The notes under the pieces: generated by a model
Databases searched by the model: none
What the model saw: only the letters and a program-made list of their open reading frames with translations
What the model was told of the DNA's origin: nothing
In this document: positions 60,465 through 64,000 of the stretch, one piece after another
Position numbering within the stretch: position 1 is the stretch's first letter
Layout: every line of letters begins with the position of its first letter
Made by a program: the position numbers and the translations under genes
Source of the DNA: Phoronis australis
Taxonomy: Eukaryota > Phoronida > Phoronidae
Direction: 5' to 3'
Assembly (NCBI GenBank): GCA_002633005.1
Contig: NMRA01000097.1
Location: forward strand, 915,931-979,930
DNA length: 64,000 nt

Positions 60465-62502
60465 GTAAGTGTATTTGCAAATTTTATAAATAACGAACAA
60501 ACTGCTTCCATTCTAGGGTGAATGATGCCCTCGACCCCAGCACAGATCGAGTGCTATGACACGTAAGCTTATGCATTGTGTTTAGACCGTGGTAATCCCA
60601 TCACTGACGTTATTTGACCCTTCTACAGGAATACCCTTTACCACCCTGTAACTTACTTCATCCACTTGCAAATCGGTGTCATTTTCACTTCAAGTAGGCG
60701 CAATGATGTTTGGAACATTCACGGTTTCAAACTGGGGCGGAGATGTTTAGGCAATACAGTTGAGGCTTGTTTGTTACTAATGATTCCAGAACATTACTCT
60801 TTCGGAGACATTATCCTTTCTGTGGGTTTTAACCTCTGCTCAAAGTTTATTTGTTTAATTAAAGTTTAATAAGCAACCCCTTTGAATTGTAGTCTTTTTA
60901 ATTCAACAGCATAATGCGCAATTCTTTTAGTTGTGTTGCAGAATGGAACCTTTTACAATTTACTTATCCATTTTAATGGTATTTAAAAATATTCTTTTGC
61001 CGGAAGTTATGGATGATGGCGTTCCATACCTCGCTGGTGGTAAACGAGTGACAAAGTATTTAACGAACATGACGTCTTGCTTTCGTAAATGCTAACTCGA
61101 TTTGAATCGGTCGATTTTAGTTCATTCATAATATGTGCATGACATTTGTAAAGGCAATAACTGAAAGAAATATGAGAAGTTTACGAACAGGGTTGTTGAC
61201 AGTCGGCTTGTAATAAGTTACACCGAAAGCAAAAGAAAAATGGACGTTTCAGATGCTCTTGCTGTCCTTGAACATGACTGTCTCGCTTTGCTCTATGTTG
61301 CAACTGGCCTGAAACCATGCACTTTGTTAAAAATAGAAAGTTTAGACTATAGTTTCAACAATTTAGAAATACACTGTATTACTAACAATATAGGATGTTT
61401 AACTACTTTCCCGTAAATATTCAGTGCCCACTTTTGTGGTGGCCCTTTTATTGAAGGGCCGTTAATGGGTACGTCAAGATGTAACGATATAACATAATCG
61501 ACATGTAAGGGCATAGCATGATCTGCTTGAAGTTCCGAAATGATATTTACCCCCCCCCCCCAAGCCTGAACGGTAACTAGCTAGCGGGTAGCAACCCGTA
61601 CGATTATTTCCCATGAGAAATACGGTAATTCTTCACTAATTACGCACAAAAGTAATTGCCAAAATTGTATTAATTTTTATTTTTTGAAATGCATATATTA
61701 GATACTCTACTAAATTTTGATTCATGACATCTTCACACAACAAACCAAGATAACAACAGGCTGAATTTTTCTTAATATTTGTTTTCAATAAGATCTTTGA
61801 TACGAAAATTCACATGTCCGCCATGTTCTGTGCTAAACACGTGAAGACTATCCGTAACTGTATTTGGCGGGATAACGTGATGGGCCCGCTAAGGTATTGT
61901 GCTGATCAACTGAAGACGGTCACATGTATGGTTTGCTCAAACGCATTCACCAAGTGAAGATCGACATCCAGCACAACGAATTTTGAATATTTTCGTTTTT
62001 GTTTGATGTGCTATGTAGGTTGCTCAAAATGTGAGATAACTACATAGGTGTCTACGGTAATAACTTCCCGTATCTACACCACCTCGTGGAGTTTGGATAA
62101 ATTATCAGAGCCCCCGGGAGATAATTCTGGCAATTCCCACGAGGGGTCTGGTTACAATTTATTTCGCCACTCAACAACATCGCATTATCTCACTTCCAAT
62201 CAGATGATCACATGTAACCTATTGCGATGTTTTCAGAAGAAAAAAGACATTATCTTGTAATATCTGACATCAAAAGCAAATACCAAGCGACTGTTTATGC
62301 TTTCCTTTCTTGTAACTTGTTCCTTTGCTGAACATTTTGTGCGGGTTCACGAAATGTCGTCGATTTCTACGACATATCGTTTGGCAGTTCTGGATGAGCC
62401 GACTCGTAGCCTGGTGACTAGTCTAGATACGGGAAACATGTTGAAGAGCCTCAACATGTAACGGGATATACAGGACATGGACAAATCAATAATTATTTAC
62501 CC
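60465..62502. other. Intergenic, nothing recognised
   Basis: AT-rich sequence with one C run (61551-61561) and a small hairpin (GGCCCTTTTATTGAAGGGCC, 61441-61460). No continuation of the THAP exon could be identified. Confidence 0.5.
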
Positions 62503-62647
62503 CAGAAGCGGATTTAGAGGGGGGCACACCTAAAATTTTCCCCGATTACACTTGGCAGATTGGGTGTGCGAATGTCTGACGGGCAAAATCCTGGCTAATA
62601 GTCTGTCCTGCCCCCTCCCCCAACTAAAAATCCTGGATCCGCCCTTG
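62503..62647. mobile_element. TIR element family E, copy 5, perfect 5-base target duplication
   Basis: Ends CAGAAGCGGATTTAGAGGG and CCTGGATCCGCCCTTG; flanks TACCC at 62498-62502 and 62648-62652. Confidence 0.8.
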
Positions 62648-62950
62648 TACCCTGACATGCAATCATAGCGTCTGATCTTTCAGTTGATTGGGGGATCTCC
62701 GTTGGGGGACTGGCATCATTTCTAAGTCACTCGGTGCTATTCGCGCGATTTACCCACAATGTTGGTCACAAATCCGCGAATACACTGAAAGTGTACATAA
62801 GCCAATATCAACACTAACAATGTGCAACTTTCAGTGCTTATGCAATCAGCTTTTTTGTGAACCGTATTTCAACAAAGAAAAAAATACAGGGAAATGATAG
62901 CAGTAATGCGGACAGTCATTAGGTGCTGATGTCACTACTCACAGGTTTCA

Positions 62951-63600
62951 TCACTTCATGTCACGTTCACCGCTTTCCATGAAACTGTCATACAACTCGT
63001 CATCCTCTTCCACTTCACAAACATCGGTGAACAAGATATCAGTCAGTGAGTTTGGTAAGATAGGACCACATGGCAACACAGATTCTAGCACTTCTTCATC
63101 AGTCCGCATCCACCCTTGTCCTTCCTTTTGGCTGTTCAATTACGAGTTCGCAAGCGTGCTTGTATAAAGCGACACGGTAGTTTACTCGTTCGATGGGAGG
63201 TTTCCGTGCAGCCAGGCAAGGGGGAAGTCGATTAAGGTCAATCTTGGACTTGTAGGTGAGAACTTCATCTTCACCAACCATATTGCGCAACATCTTGGTA
63301 CGAGGAGCATCTATCGGTTACCCACGACTCATACATGAAACAGGTGAGCTCCTTCATCCCTTTTAAAACTTCGGAATGTACAACCCAATCAACGCCAAGT
63401 TGCTTGAATGCTCGGCAAAACTTTGGATTCTTTTCCAGCTTTTTAAGGGGGCCAGCCTTTCATTTACCTTTAAAATCACTGGTGCAATCTTCTCCAGCGT
63501 ATACATAAAATTCAAGTACAGTTTCACAATAACCTTTTCCCAAGGATTTTGGCCAGGTCGGAGAGATTCAGTAGCCGCCCATGTTTTCCAAACTCTGTAT
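62951..63600 (-). pseudogene. Remnant of a multicopy cnidarian-type ORF family, frameshifted
   Basis: On the minus strand, from about 63.5 kb downward, three frames successively encode GKGYCETVLEF and GEDCTSDFKGK, then NPKFCRAFKQLGVDWVVHSE and LKGMKELTCFMYES. KMLRNMVGEDEVLTYKSKI, LNRLPPCLAARKPPIERVNY and GWMRTDEEVLESVLPCGPIL follow. This order matches an uncharacterised protein family that I know as highly repeated in cnidarian and some other invertebrate genomes, probably carried by mobile elements. At least three frame breaks show it is dead here. The catalytic or transposase part, if any, is not visible. Confidence 0.6.
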
Positions 63601-64000
63601 CTAGATATACCAGTCAACTTCATGGCGTAAGTATGATGCAGTAGAATTACAAAGAAGAATTCAGTGTAAGGGGTTCTGACGCCGCGTTTCTGTACCCAAC
63701 TGAGAAAACGTACTGGAGGTACAAAACAATTCTTGTGCCGTCTCTTCTTGGTTGCTGTATATAGTGTGGGTGCTCCTGAAGATGAACCTGAAACATCATA
63801 TTAATTTACTATATGACATCGCAGATTATCTTAAAGTAAGAAATACTGAGAAAATTATGTTAAGAAAAAAGATTGTGGACTTTCCTCGCGATCGGATGTA
63901 ACACGTTAATGGGCTTTTCCGTTTACAATGAGGATGGCTATCTCGCTCTTCTCCAACCTGGAAACTGGCATCTTACCACTCCAGACTTACAGTAACTGTT
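63601..64000. other. Window end, nothing secure
   Basis: May contain more of the same remnant on the minus strand, but no motif is recognisable. Confidence 0.3.

Overview
The window is eukaryotic, intron-rich, AT-rich genomic DNA. It is dominated by one animal gene of about 44 kb and by many small, degenerate transposable elements. The gene content (a neuroendocrine-type proprotein convertase), the fragment of a multicopy ORF that I associate with cnidarian genomes, an L2/CR1-type LINE tail and a tRNA-derived SINE family together suggest a marine invertebrate, most probably an anthozoan cnidarian (coral or anemone type). The taxonomic call is an inference from repeat and gene style, not from a marker gene. 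The window is not bacterial, and most open frames in it are chance. Main gene: positions 1569-45994 on the + strand hold a complete proprotein convertase of the PC1/3 (PCSK1) type. I assembled it from 14 exons that all have GT-AG boundaries and compatible phases. The model is 660 residues: signal peptide, prodomain with an internal and a final basic cleavage site, subtilisin-like catalytic domain (Asp171, His212, Asn313, Ser386), P domain with an RRGD motif, and a short charged C-terminal tail. The spacing of the four catalytic residues (41, 101, 73) equals that of vertebrate furin and PC1. Intron 1 is about 24.7 kb and intron 2 about 7.6 kb; both are packed with repeats. Two CRE-like sites lie within 340 bases upstream of the start codon. 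Downstream part: 46.0-57.0 kb is intergenic and repeat-rich. At 57057 begins a long, serine- and arginine-rich coding exon of an unrecognised protein, with a plausible last exon near 58.05-58.23 kb. At 60239-60464 there is a THAP-type zinc finger exon broken by two frame changes. At 62.95-63.60 kb, on the - strand, is a frameshifted remnant of the multicopy ORF family. Repeats: the window holds a tRNA-derived SINE family (3 copies), a second short interspersed family (3 copies), and a truncated LINE. There is a hAT-type MITE with a perfect 8-base target duplication, and a five-copy TIR element family with 5-base target duplications. A Harbinger-like hairpin has TAA duplications, and several other inverted-repeat families are present. 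A foldback-like element carries exactly 20 units of a 21-base minisatellite between inverted arms. Three local tandem duplications (97, 150 and about 957 bases) are present. The largest has a single N exactly at its junction and may be an assembly artefact.
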